Shown one piece after another: positions 31,059 through 42,311 of a stretch of 64,000 nucleotides of DNA. The translations under genes were made by a program, and so were the position numbers. A model generated the notes under the pieces. The model was not told where the DNA came from. It saw only the letters and a list, made by a program, of their open reading frames with translations, and did not search any database. Within the stretch, counting starts at the first letter, position 1. Each line of letters opens with the position of its first letter. Origin of the DNA: Arsenophonus sp046530785 (GTDB lineage Bacteria; Pseudomonadota; Gammaproteobacteria; Enterobacterales; Enterobacteriaceae); assembly GCA_046530785.1 (NCBI GenBank), contig JBHEQT010000003.1, forward strand, positions 118,925-182,924. Direction: 5' to 3'.

Positions 31059-32054
31059 ATGACTATCAAAGTAAGCATTAATGGTTTTGGTCGTATTGGC
31101 CGCATTGTATTTCGTGCCGCCCAAGATCGTAAAGATATCGAAATTGTAGCAATCAACGATTTATTAAATCCTAATTATATGGCCTATATGTTGAAATATG
31201 ACTCAACTCATGGTCGTTTTAATGGTAGTATTGAAGTAAAAGATAATTGTCTAGTGGTTAATTCTAAAATCATTCGCTGTACAACAGAAAAAGATCCTTC
31301 TAATTTAAAATGGGATGAAGTTTGCGTTGATGTTGTTATTGAAGCAACAGGTATTTTTTTAACAGATGATACAGCACGAAAACATATTTCTGCAGGAGCA
31401 AAGAAAGTTGTTTTAACGGGACCCTCTAAAGATGATACCCCAATGTTTGTTATGGGCGTTAATCATAACACATATATTGGTCAAGATATTGTTTCTAATG
31501 CTTCTTGTACCACTAATTGTTTAGCTCCATTAGCTAAAGTCATCAATGATAAATTTGGTATTATTGAAGGTATGATGAGCACAGTTCATGCAACGACAGC
31601 AAGTCAGAAAACTGTTGACGGACCTTCAGATAAAGATTGGCGTGCTGGACGTAGTACTTTGCAAAACATCATTCCTTCATCCACAAGCGCTGCTAAAGCT
31701 ATTGGTAAAGTTATTCCTGACCTGAATGGAAAATTAACTGGTATAGCTTTTCGTGTTCCAATTTCTAATGTTTCAGTTGTTGATTTAACTGTTCGTTTAA
31801 ATAAACATGCCACTTATAAAGAAATTTGTAAAACGATCCAACACGCAGCAAATGGTGAATTAAAAGGAATTCTTGGTTATACTGAAGATGACGTTGTTTC
31901 CAGTGATTTTAATGATAGTAAATTAACATCAATTTTTGATGCTAAAGCGGGTATTACCTTAAACGATAGTTTTGTAAAATTAGTGTCCTGGTATGACAAT
32001 GAAACCGGTTATTCTAATAAAGTTTTAGATTTAATTTCGTATATTACAAATTGA
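31059..32054 (+). CDS. gapA: Glyceraldehyde-3-phosphate dehydrogenase A
   Basis: Glycolytic enzyme converting G3P to 1,3-bisphosphoglycerate with NAD+. The 331 residues equal E. coli GapA. NAD site INGFGRIGR at 8-16; catalytic C150 in SNASCTTNCLAP; the histidine partner lies in STVHATTASQK. The end YDNETGYSNKVLDLI is typical. GPSDKDWR replaces the usual GPSHKDWR. TGGA precedes the ATG as in the E. coli leader. Its codon use is less AT-driven than most genes here (for example GGCCGC and GCCGCC near the start), consistent with high expression. Confidence 0.98.
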   Translation: MTIKVSINGFGRIGRIVFRAAQDRKDIEIVAINDLLNPNYMAYMLKYDSTHGRFNGSIEVKDNCLVVNSKIIRCTTEKDPSNLKWDEVCVDVVIEATGIFLTDDTARKHISAGAKKVVLTGPSKDDTPMFVMGVNHNTYIGQDIVSNASCTTNCLAPLAKVINDKFGIIEGMMSTVHATTASQKTVDGPSDKDWRAGRSTLQNIIPSSTSAAKAIGKVIPDLNGKLTGIAFRVPISNVSVVDLTVRLNKHATYKEICKTIQHAANGELKGILGYTEDDVVSSDFNDSKLTSIFDAKAGITLNDSFVKLVSWYDNETGYSNKVLDLISYITN

Positions 32055-33171
32055 TATAGATTAATTAATTTCTTTTCTCAATAGAGAATTAATGAATAGC
32101 AGATTTTTATTAAAAATTATAATCAAAGAAATCTTAAAAAATTCTTTAATTTTTAATCATAAAATATAAAGGTCAAAATTATAAATGACGCATTTTATTT
32201 ATTTTTTTTAGTAGAAATTGAATCCTATATTCATTTCCTTCCTTACTCTTTAATACATTCATAAATTTCCGATCATTATTATTTCGTATCTTAGGTTTAG
32301 TAGCATAGTAATCATTTAAACAAATAGAATTTTTCTCTGAATATTTTAAGTATTATGAGAAAAATCTCATTCTATTTATAATTTAAAATACTTCAATTAA
32401 AAAATAAAACCATTCGCATTCAAAATTTTTATTTGATTAATCATAATTAAATTTAATAATGTTAAATAACAAGTTTTGTTTTATATATTTTAAAATAATA
32501 AATGAGAAAATATAATTAGTATATTAAAATCTTTTTTATAAACACTATTCTGATGATAAAATGACAAAATAATTTGAATAAATAAATTTATTTATTCAAT
32601 AATTAGATTAAAATTAACAGAATCTTTTAAATAAAATATTATATATAGCAATAAATCTAATGACTTGGAAAGTATCGTATATCTACTTATATACTAATAA
32701 TATAAATCATATTTTATAATAAAAAATTAAGAATTTATATTGATAAATTGGATAATCATAATTTTTTTATAAAAGACAAACTTCTATAAATCAAAACAAA
32801 ATTTATTGTTTATACTTAATTCCAATAATTATAATTATATATTCAATAAAATTGAAAACATATTTTAAGAAAAATATTATTAATATTATAAGAATATAGT
32901 ATGTTGGAAACATTATGATGAATTCTTCCAACGGAAGGTAATATTTCAATTGATATTTATAAATAACTGGTTGTTCTTTATATAAAAATTATATTGACAA
33001 ATTTATAATATATAAAATATAGACTGAAAATCATGTAATGTATATTACATAGTTTTATGTTTGTAGTATTAGGTTTAATCAATTATCTCACTTTAACGAA
33101 GTGTTAAATAAAAAGGATAAAAGTATACTACTCCTTATACAGTAAGAAATTTAACGTAATTTAAAAAAAAT
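32055..33171. other. Desert between gapA and the fadR relic
   Basis: No intact gene. On the minus strand an uninterrupted stretch of about 46 codons ends in a stop at 32187 and includes NDRKFMNVLKSKEGNEYRIQ; it is too short to judge and I do not recognise it. yeaD and ycgB would be expected by E. coli synteny but were not detected. Confidence 0.4.
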
Positions 33172-33876
33172 TTATTTATTATGATAATCTTTCATTTCAC
33201 GACAAATGTTACCATTCTCTTTACCATAATCACGAACAGTATCTAAGACTTTATTATAATTTTCTTGTTTACATATTTTAGTTAAATTATAGTAAAATGT
33301 ATAAGCAAGGTTGACACGATTTAGGATCAGAAAATAGTAATTATCAATATATAATCTTTTTAAACCATTTAAGATTAATCCATAAATAGGATTACCAGAA
33401 ACAAATGCTAGTCCACGAAAAATATTATAATCAACCATGGGCTAAGTTCTTCAGAAAAATTTTCTATGATTTCTCTTATTGAGAAGATCTCTAAAGATTT
33501 TATTTTTATTTTTATGAAATGCAGTTCCAATAAAAATATCTGAAATACCAGCTCTAACAGACAATAAATCTTCAATTAATTTTGATGCTCCACTCTCCTG
33601 ATCTAACCGAACTACTATTTCTAAAATATTAAATCCTGAAGTTTCCAAAAAATTATTTACTTTAGTTGGTTTTTCATGATAATTTTTTAGTCAAACCATC
33701 TCTTTGCAATCCTTTATAAAAACTTCTCGTAATCTTATTCTTGTTACTCCAATCAATTTAGATAGTTTTCTTTCTTCTGGTAAAATTGAACTAGGAGAGG
33801 AAAGTGTTTATTCCAAATACTTTTAAAAATATACTATTCCGTAAAATTATCGGGACTTTTGTGCTCTGATAATCAT
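33172..33876 (-). pseudogene. fadR: fadR relic (fatty-acid regulator)
   Basis: The whole gene can be read in pieces. Start MIIRAQ at 33876 (E. coli MVIKAQ), then PDNFTE, a TAG stop, YIFKSIWNKHFP (EYIIESIWNNRFPP), a frameshift, SSILPEERKLSKLIGVTR (TILPAERELSELIGVTR, the winged-helix DNA-binding part), a damaged recognition-helix region, then NFLETSGFNILEIVVRLDQE ([20 protein letters not shown]), a frameshift near 33450, and [20 protein letters not shown] ([20 protein letters not shown]). At least one stop and about four frameshifts; the acyl-CoA domain ends with TVRDYGKENGNI. Divergent from the nhaB relic as in E. coli. FadR normally represses fad genes and activates fabA and fabB. Confidence 0.93.
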
Positions 33877-34103
33877 TTTTTATATCTAAAAATTTTTAAT
33901 AAAGTTATATAATATCAAAAAGAGATTTTTCGAAGTATTAAAGTTATCAAGAAACGATAAGGTCTGATCATAAAAACTTGATATAATTTTTTAATTAAAA
34001 ATAAAAGAAATGATTCTTTAATTTCTATTATAAAAGATAATATCTGATACGTTAAGTCAACTTTATTCATAATACGATTATCTAGTATATGAATGAAATA
34101 ATT

Positions 34104-35640
34104 ATGAATATAAATACTCGATAAATTATGTTAAAAATTTCCTTAGTAATTTTTCATAAATAGTATGAATTTTTTTGTTTTCTTTTTGATAATTAATCCT
34201 AATCTCTTTTCTTTTTTCTTAAATTTTTTATTATTTCTTGATTACTCATTATAGAATTTATTTTTATTTTTCCATTTTATTAGGATGCTATCCTTTATAT
34301 CCTAGTAAATTTTTTCTATTAATATAATAATAATTGATATTACTTTACATAAATAAGTAAATAATGAAATTCTCTAATAACATTGAAGTAATATTTCTGT
34401 TGATTTTTATTATTGAAGATATTTATCTTATGAAAGAATTCCTATTATTTTCTTTCACAAGATGTATCTATTAATTCATTTTAAATGAATACTTTCTTTA
34501 TTAACTTTTATCTAGAAAGCCGTTTTTGAATTTTAGACACGATAATAGTAATTTCTTAATCTTATTGTAATATTAGTGTTATACTTTACTTTTTATTCTA
34601 TTTATTATTAACTATACACATCCAATCAAAAAGAAGATTTTTCAGAAAGAAAATAATCTTAATTTCACGAAAAAAGATCAATACTATTAAATAATTTTTC
34701 TGGATTTTACGTACTCTACTAGTGATATATTCTAGAATTGAAAGAATATTTTTGGTAGGTATAGTTTTAAACGAACTATTATTTTGTGAACCACAAAATT
34801 TGATTATTATTTAAATCCATTATCTAAAATTTCATTGTTTTTATTACGACTCTTGGGTAATATTACAAGTATTTGCATATAATTTAAATATTTTCTTTTT
34901 ATATTAAAAAATTTTTAAATATTTTAGTTATGGTTCTAAATTATCTAAGAAGTATCTTCGCTATATATTCTTTTCAAATCAATAATAAAATATCAATAGA
35001 AAATTAAAATCAACAGGAAAATTATAATTAATAAGTCAAACATTTTTAATAAGTATTTGTTAATTATTGTTTTAATTTTTTAGCCTTATAAAGTTTTATT
35101 TAAAAGGTTTATTCATGATGGTTATTTCCAATAATTATATTTTTCTATTTCATTTAAAATGAATACAATTCAAACAGATTTGAAGAAATTTCAAATATTG
35201 ATTTTTTTTATTAACTTATATTTTCAAAATTTTTAATAATCATAAATAAAAATATTTTACGCAATTTATTTAAATTAGAATTATATTCTTCTGAATTATC
35301 TTAAACTTATTTATTTAATAGGTTTATATTTTACTTTTTCAAAAAATATTTTGTTGAAAGTAGCCTATATAAATAGAAAGTAATGAAGACGTTAAAAGAG
35401 GAATTCATCTCCATATTACTAAACATAATATGGAGTATCTTAAGCAGTTTTCATTAATACAGGAGGAGAATACAAAATTTTTGAATAAAAACATCTGAAA
35501 CACGCTCAAGATTTTTTATCTTATTAATTTTTATCTCTTTCGCCACTCATTCACTACCTTTCATATTGGATAATGATTATTATAAGATATATCTTATACC
35601 ACTATAATGATAATAAGTAGTTTATTGATAATAAAAATAT
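34104..35640 (+). pseudogene. nhaB: nhaB relic (Na+/H+ antiporter)
   Basis: Start MNINTR.IMLKNFL at 34104 matches MEISWGRALWRNFL. Then NNIEVIFLLIFIIEDIYLMK ([20 protein letters not shown]) with FLLFSFTR near 34390-34460, CEPQNLIII (GEPQNLIIA) near 34785, KIFKYFSYGSKLSKKYLR (KLRWFGYGETLPEKVR) near 34900-34960, NTG near 35457 (INTGTNLPS) and FFILLIFISFATHSLPF near 35515. Anchor spacing agrees with a 513-residue protein; stops and frameshifts occur throughout. It adjoins the fadR relic divergently, as in E. coli. Recently enough dead to be read end to end. Confidence 0.9.
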
Positions 35641-38600
35641 CGTTGTTCTCGATAACTGAACGATTGAGTTCCAAGAGCTTTAATAATTTTAAGTAAATAA
35701 TTTTATTAAAGTACTATTATTTTTATAATAGTTAAATTCTTAATTTAAAAAAGAAAAGAATTTAATTAAAAAATTCTTTAATAAAATTTAATCGAGTATC
35801 CCAATTTTATTATGTAATTTAAATTAAATTTTTAATCGTAAAAATTTTATATTTTTCTAATTATATTATTTATTTAATTAAATAATATAAAATATTTATT
35901 TTTACTTATACTCTAAAAATAGAAAACTTTATTGTTATTTACTCTGTTCGACCTCTTTCTATTTTATAGAGATTATTGAACGTTAATCTAACATAGTAAT
36001 GGAATAAGATTGTTATATTTTGCGTATTATATATTGTTTATAGAAGAAATGACAATTTTTATCTTGTTTGCAAGCTTAATAGCTGCTATTACGACAGAAA
36101 GTATTTTCAGTTTGTAAAACTAATTTTTTAATTATATGGTAGTTTAAGAAGCGTTGAAGTTAACCTGAAAATATATCAGACGAAAATTTTATTTTTTAAT
36201 TCCTATTACTTTATCTTTAAGTTTTTATCTATGCGATTTCCAATTAATCGCTGATTTCTAAATTTTTAAAATTTATAGTGATAAATTTTGTTTATAAATA
36301 ATATTCTTTAAATAATTGAAATCATCAAATACTTTATTAAATATTTTTATTCTTATTTCTTAGTTTAAAAAATTCCATTGCGATTATTTTATAACTTAAT
36401 ATGATCATTATACAATTTGCTTGTAGAGCGTAAATAAATTACTAATCTAGATTTTCTATAATAGTTTTATGAAAAATTTTTTCTTTGAGTTGAACCCTAT
36501 TAAAAGTTTTAAATATTATTAATTAGTAATATTTCTTATAATAATTATCCTAAATTAATTACTTTTACTAAAAAATCAAAATAATAAAATAAACAATTAA
36601 AAATAATTAATAAAATTCTAAAAGAAAATTTATTTAATTTTAAATGATGTAAAGTTATTTCACTATAATAATTCAGAACGATTTATTAATTATACAAAAT
36701 AACAGAGAAAATAAAATAGCTAATGGAATTATTTTGATTTTATTTATGATAAAGAGAAAATTTCTTAACTAATTATAATAAAAATTGATACAATAAATGG
36801 ATTAAACCATTAAAGATTTTAATGAAGTTCTTACGATTTTTCTCGATTATACAATCGATATTAATAAATAAAATAAGCTCCATCCCTCTTTATTTATATT
36901 CCTAAATATAAATAATTCTTACAATAAAAAGATAATCGAATTGATTCATTGTTATTTTTTAGTAAAAGTAAAATAATCAATAAAAATTTTCTTAAAACTA
37001 ACTAGGCTTATCTAATTTTTTATTAGTATAAATATACTATTACTATATTTATAAAAGATCGATTATTTTTAATCTATTAATAATAAATATAGTAAAAATA
37101 AAAAGTATAAAGTTTAATAAAAAAATCAAATCGTGAACATTTTTAAAATGATTACTAATCTTGATACGAATTGAAGGAATGATTATATAGTAGTTTACTT
37201 TTATACAAAAAGAGTTATACATTATTATTATAATATAAAATATGTAAATTACATTAGTAATTTTACACTATATTGTTGTTAATCTTAATTAAAGTAATAG
37301 AATTTCTTAGAAAGATCTTTCTGTTTTGCTTTCAATAAACTTATTATTAACCCACTAAATAGTTGAAAAAACTATTATTATACTTAAAACAAATACTCCA
37401 ATAGAAAAGATGAAGATCTCTATGCTCACAATTAGAGTTCGTGATTTTTTTATTTCTATATTTTACTACTAAATATTTATAGATGCTAAAATAAAATGAT
37501 GAATATTAGATGGTAATATTTTACCTATTATATCTCTTAATTTTCTATAATAGAAAATTTAAAGTAATTAAAAAATTTAATGATCTAAAATGATCAATAT
37601 CTTTGGTTATTCATTTCTTTAAATATTTTAGATAAAATATTTCTAAGTATGAAAATTAGAATATTTCTTATTTTTTATATTTATGCAATAAAACATATAT
37701 TAAACTTTAAACAGATTCCCACAAAGTATATTAAAAATATTAAAGGTTAAAATTTAAGATTTATTAATGAAACATTTTTCATGATTAATACTAAATTTTG
37801 TAAAATACAATTCTCTTAATAAAAATCAGATTAATATTATTTCAATAAAAAGAGTTTAACGTGTTAAATTATCTACTGATAATAGAAAACTGTTCTCTAT
37901 AAGAATATATATAAAAGCAAATTAAAACTATGATACAACAAAAGCTATCGATAAATATTATATTTACCTACAAAATTAATTCTATTTTAATGGAATTAAA
38001 CTTCTTTATTTAGCTAAATGTATTTTATTGAAAAATTTAAATTATATTAAAATATAATTTTTATAATTATTCCTTCTTTTAAACTAAAAAATAAAAGTAA
38101 AATGAATAAATTTCTATTAATATAAAAATATTAAATATAAATATAAAATTGCTAACAGATTTTCATTAAAAACAGAAAAGTATTACTAATATCGTCAATA
38201 ATTATTAAATAGACTTAAATTTATTGAGAAGAAGGATATACATAGGCATATAATTTTAGTTCGATGAATTTCTAGAAAAAAATTTATCACTATTAAATAG
38301 ATTTATACCATAAAACTAAGCGCAGAGAAGTTGCTAAATTTGTTATTATAGAGATAATACTTAATAAAGTTTCAATCAGAAAGGATCATTAGTATATTGA
38401 TTTTTATAAATTTTGGAAATAGAAATTATGGAATCTTAGTTCGTATCCAATAATTAAAACTTTTTATGAAGAGAAAAACTAAGTTCCTAAAAACACTATT
38501 TACTAGCTCATTACATACAACTCTTTAATACTCCCTCCTTGGTTTGTAGAAAAAAGATTTTAATGAAAAATAATAAAAACGTTTTAGAAACTCTATTTTT

Positions 38601-39074
38601 TGAGAATATTTAAAAGGTATTTCTGATTATCTATATTCATAAAATTATTTAACACTCTGAATTAGATAATAAAAAAGAAAATACAATGAATATTACTATT
38701 ACAGGTAAATCTTATAATTTTTAGTTAAAAATATTATAAAAAATAATAATTTTTAAGTTAACAACTAATTACTACCTACATTCTTATCATATTATGCTAA
38801 ATGTAGTATTTTAAATGCTTATAATTTTGAGCAAAATATTCTCAATAAATTATTTATTATTATAAAATATATCTTATGCTTTACCACTTCTCATAATCAA
38901 ATTAGTTCAATTATTTTTAAATTAATATTACTGTTTTTAACAAAATATTACTTATAATTCTAAATTATTTATCTTTGGATAATATATTAAATACGATATT
39001 TATAAAATAAATATCTTCTTGCCATAAGGAACCCTATACATTTTAAAAATATTAATTTTTATATATTTTTGGAT
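35641..39074. other. Desert between the nhaB relic and repeat copy B
   Basis: About 3.4 kb without an intact gene. dsbB and umuDC neighbour nhaB in E. coli, but no anchor was found. A 22-codon open frame at 36049-36117 (starting MTIFILFASL, hydrophobic) has a normal ATG but a poor ribosome-binding site; it is too short to call. Confidence 0.4.
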
Positions 39075-40400
39075 ATATAAAATACTTAGTTTAATATATA
39101 AGTGAATCATCGATTAGCTATTGTGTTAAAAACACATGATAGGATATGACTTGATTGGTTTTTAATATTAAATATTACAAGCATTCAAAAGGAAATTTTT
39201 AACACCATAAAACTTACTTAATAGAATCCTTAATAAGGAATTGTTCTAAAATAAACAACCAATTAATAAATAAAGTTTTGTTAAAAATCATGAAATAAAA
39301 TAAATTGGTTATATTTATCTTTTGGACTATCCGTGGTTTAGTCATACTGTATTTTTACTCATTTAAGTAAAAATTTTAAAAATGAGATATCAGGGGGGGA
39401 CTCAGTTATGGATTTATAAAATGGTTTATTAATTGAGTGTGCCAAAAAGATTTACCGATTGTATACCGATTTCTCAATTTCTTATCTGATAAGGAAACTC
39501 TATTTCCTTTTAATAAATAAATTAAACTCTCAAAAGAAAAACATAAATGCATTAATTAAAAAAGGTATTAAAATATTAAAGAGCTTAATTTTGAAAAAAG
39601 TTTGGGAAAAAACATGTTAATTACTTATGAAATCTATATTCAATTGTCAATATGACAGAATTAAGTTTATGTGAATGTAATTTTTTATTCGAGGTAAAAT
39701 TGGATAGATTTTGGAATTTACCATACATAATTTAAGAAGAAAAATAAAATTATAAAAGAAATAGTGTTTTGTATAAAATGGTTCTCGTTAATTATAAAAG
39801 AAAAGCTTATCTTCTGGAGTAAAGTGAAATGTCAATAACGCTTACTTACTTGCATGGTTAGTTGAAAACTTAATCTTAAGTGATATAGGAAAATAAATAA
39901 ATCCAGAACCAACTAAAAACTAAAAAAATTGAAAGAGAGTACTCTTTCATCAAAATTCAATGATAAAAATGAAAAAATTTTATAGAGATAGATATAAATT
40001 AAGAAATATCAGATATCAAATAATATTGATTGAACTAAATTGGTTGGTAATTTTTAACGATTGAGTATTAATTTTATTTTCAAATTAATAAAATTATAGA
40101 ATATAATTCTAAATCTTTTTTACAAAAATCTAATTCCTTATTAAGATGATTAATAAGAGATTATTATTTTATCTATATCGTTTTATAAAAAATGAAAAGA
40201 AATTTAAAATTATGAAATCTATAAATTTTGTAGGTTCTAGGAAGAAACTTACACAAAAGTCGAAAAAAAGTAATATTTTCCATTGTTTAGAAAATTATTG
40301 ATCTACTAAAAATTATATAATTTTTTCTAAATTCTTCATCGGGAAAATTATCTAGATTTTCTGATAGAAAATATTTAGAAATGAATAAATATGCATATAA
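39075..40400 (+). repeat. Dispersed 1.3-kb repeat, copy B
   Basis: Full-length match to the reverse complement of copy A and, with more divergence, to copy C in the same orientation. It ends about 45 bases after the pncA stop codon. A small stem is conserved with paired changes: CTCATTT with AAATGAG here (39358-39387), CTCATCT with AGATGAG in copy A. A run of seven G at 39393-39399 interrupts the copy-A sequence GAGAAA. Nature unresolved (dead insertion sequence or duplicated gene). Confidence 0.75.
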
Positions 40401-40444
40401 ATGTTCACCATCTAATGATATTAACAAAAAATCAATAAGTTAGC

Positions 40445-41068
40445 TTATAAATTAGAAGATATTATTAATTTAGCGCCAACTAATACCATTTCTTGTAATG
40501 CATTGTAACTATCTTTTGGATGAAGATTAACACCTCTACATCCATCTTGAATAACTGTTACTTGATAACCTAATTTCATTGCATCAAGTACAGTAAATTT
40601 TACGCAATAATCTGTTGCTAAACCCATAATATATAAATGTTTTATTTTATTTTTTTTTAGCCAATAATCTAACTCAGTTGCATGTTGATTATCATCATCA
40701 AAAAAAGCACTATAACTATCAATTTTAGAATCAATACCTTTTTGAAAAATTGCTTGAATTGCTGTCTTATTAAGTGCTGGATGAAATTCGGCTCCTTTCT
40801 GATATTGTACACAATGAACTGGCCACCAAGTTTGACGTAAATTATTAAACTTATCTTCCCTATCTACCTGAATTCCTGAATTGATAGAAAAACTTAAATG
40901 ATCAGGAGGATGCCAGTCCTGGCTTGCAATAATAGCAATGTTTTGTTGCTGACAGTAAGTAATAATATTATTAGCTGTGTTAATAACACTTTCACTATTT
41001 AGTACTTCTAGGGATCCTCCATTACAAAAATCATTTTGTAAATCGACTAGTAAGAGTGCAGTATTCAT
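40445..41068 (-). CDS. pncA: Nicotinamidase PncA
   Basis: Hydrolyses nicotinamide to nicotinate for NAD salvage. The 207 residues compare with 213 in E. coli. Cysteine-hydrolase triad D9, K110 and C154 (VDLQNDF, FQKG, GLATDYCVKFT); metal ligands D51, H53 and H85. ATAAC with GG upstream gives a modest ribosome-binding site. It is the promoter-distal gene of the ancestral sppA-ansA-pncA cluster; ansA between them is dead. Repeat copy B begins close behind its stop codon. Confidence 0.96.
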   Translation of the reverse strand: MNTALLLVDLQNDFCNGGSLEVLNSESVINTANNIITYCQQQNIAIIASQDWHPPDHLSFSINSGIQVDREDKFNNLRQTWWPVHCVQYQKGAEFHPALNKTAIQAIFQKGIDSKIDSYSAFFDDDNQHATELDYWLKKNKIKHLYIMGLATDYCVKFTVLDAMKLGYQVTVIQDGCRGVNLHPKDSYNALQEMVLVGAKLIISSNL

Positions 41069-41269
41069 TATAATGTTATCCTTAATAATTAAGAATATAA
41101 TTCAATTGAATATACAATTTTATCAATATTCAATTATTATTTAAAGATAATAATTCCCTAATTAGATAAAAACTAATAAGTATTACTTTAAAAGTATATT
41201 TACAAGCACTAATAATATTAGTATTTTTAATTCATTATTATTTTTATATAAATTATTTATGTTAACTTA

Positions 41270-42285
41270 TTTATATAAGTTATTGTATTAAATAAATAAT
41301 AAATCATTATCTTGAAAGATTTTTACAATATGTTCTAATAAATCACTCTCTCTGACGATATTAGTATTATATAACGAAATCGTAAGAAAGGAGAATAAGT
41401 TATTTATTTAATTAAACTTAAAGATTTTATTTTTTAAAAAAATTAGGATACGTTCTAATAACGAATATAGATTAAAGTTGTAATTTATAAGTCTTTAAAT
41501 ATTGTTTTTTTAGAAAAAATGTTTCATAAAAAATATACAGAGGGACTGGTGGGTGGTGTATTAATCAATAATAGAAAAATATGGGATATAAAAAACAAAA
41601 AAATTATAGAAAAATTCTTTAAAATACTCTTATTATATAAAATAACTTTTGAAAAAAATTTCATTTTAATTGTAAATTATTATTTACTGAAAGATAAAAA
41701 AGAAATATTAAAAATTGATTTAGGCATCTGATTTTATCGTATTTCTAGTAGTATTTTAAATCTATCTCTTGTAATAATTATTTTTACTTACCTTTACTAG
41801 CTGTTAAGCATAAATAAAAATCTAAAATGGTAAATTATTATAGTATTGAGATGCTCAATATTAGCATGATAAAAATAATCCTAATTTTGTAATTATTACT
41901 AATGATATTTAGTAATGCATTGATATTTTCATGGAAAATCATAGTAGTAAGAAATTAATTATATAATTATCTGTTTTTAGATAAAAAAGTAAGATAATAT
42001 GATACTTTAGAATAATCAAATTTTGAGATATTAGTTAGTTTTATTGATAGTTAAAAACTGATACATTATATCGTATTTCTGAATACTAAATGATAATAGT
42101 AAGAACTGAACAAAATATAGATGGATCAAATTTCTGTAATTCTTATATTTAAGAAGAATATAAATAAGAGAAATTAGATCATTTAAATAATTAAATACTA
42201 ATTATATAGTAAATTCTTTTGAATTTAAATGTTAATATAAAGTAAAATACTCATATTCGACTTCGCAAGATAATAGAGTTTAGTT
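41270..42285 (-). pseudogene. ansA: ansA relic (L-asparaginase I)
   Basis: Lies exactly between sppA and pncA, where ansA sits in E. coli, and has the right length (about 1.0 kb for 338 residues). Minus-strand anchors in order: H.Y..SIQKYDIMYQFL near 42120 (HEYTPLMDSSDMTPEDWQHI), INALLNIISNNYKIRIIF near 41925-41870 (INLLNALYVAANYPINEVTLF), NNLPF near 41838 (PNLPPLL) and LFSFLTISLYNTNIVRES near 41398-41345 (LHYLLSQELDTETIRKAM), this last one gap-free. Stops and frameshifts preclude function. Anchor spacing shows no large deletion. Confidence 0.65.
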
Positions 42286-42311
42286 AAAACAATATAATTA
42301 ATAATTATTTT

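Noticed and set aside
41519..41731. 70-codon plus-strand open frame
   Set aside because: Lies opposite the ansA relic, is lysine/isoleucine-rich like random AT DNA and has no recognisable motif.
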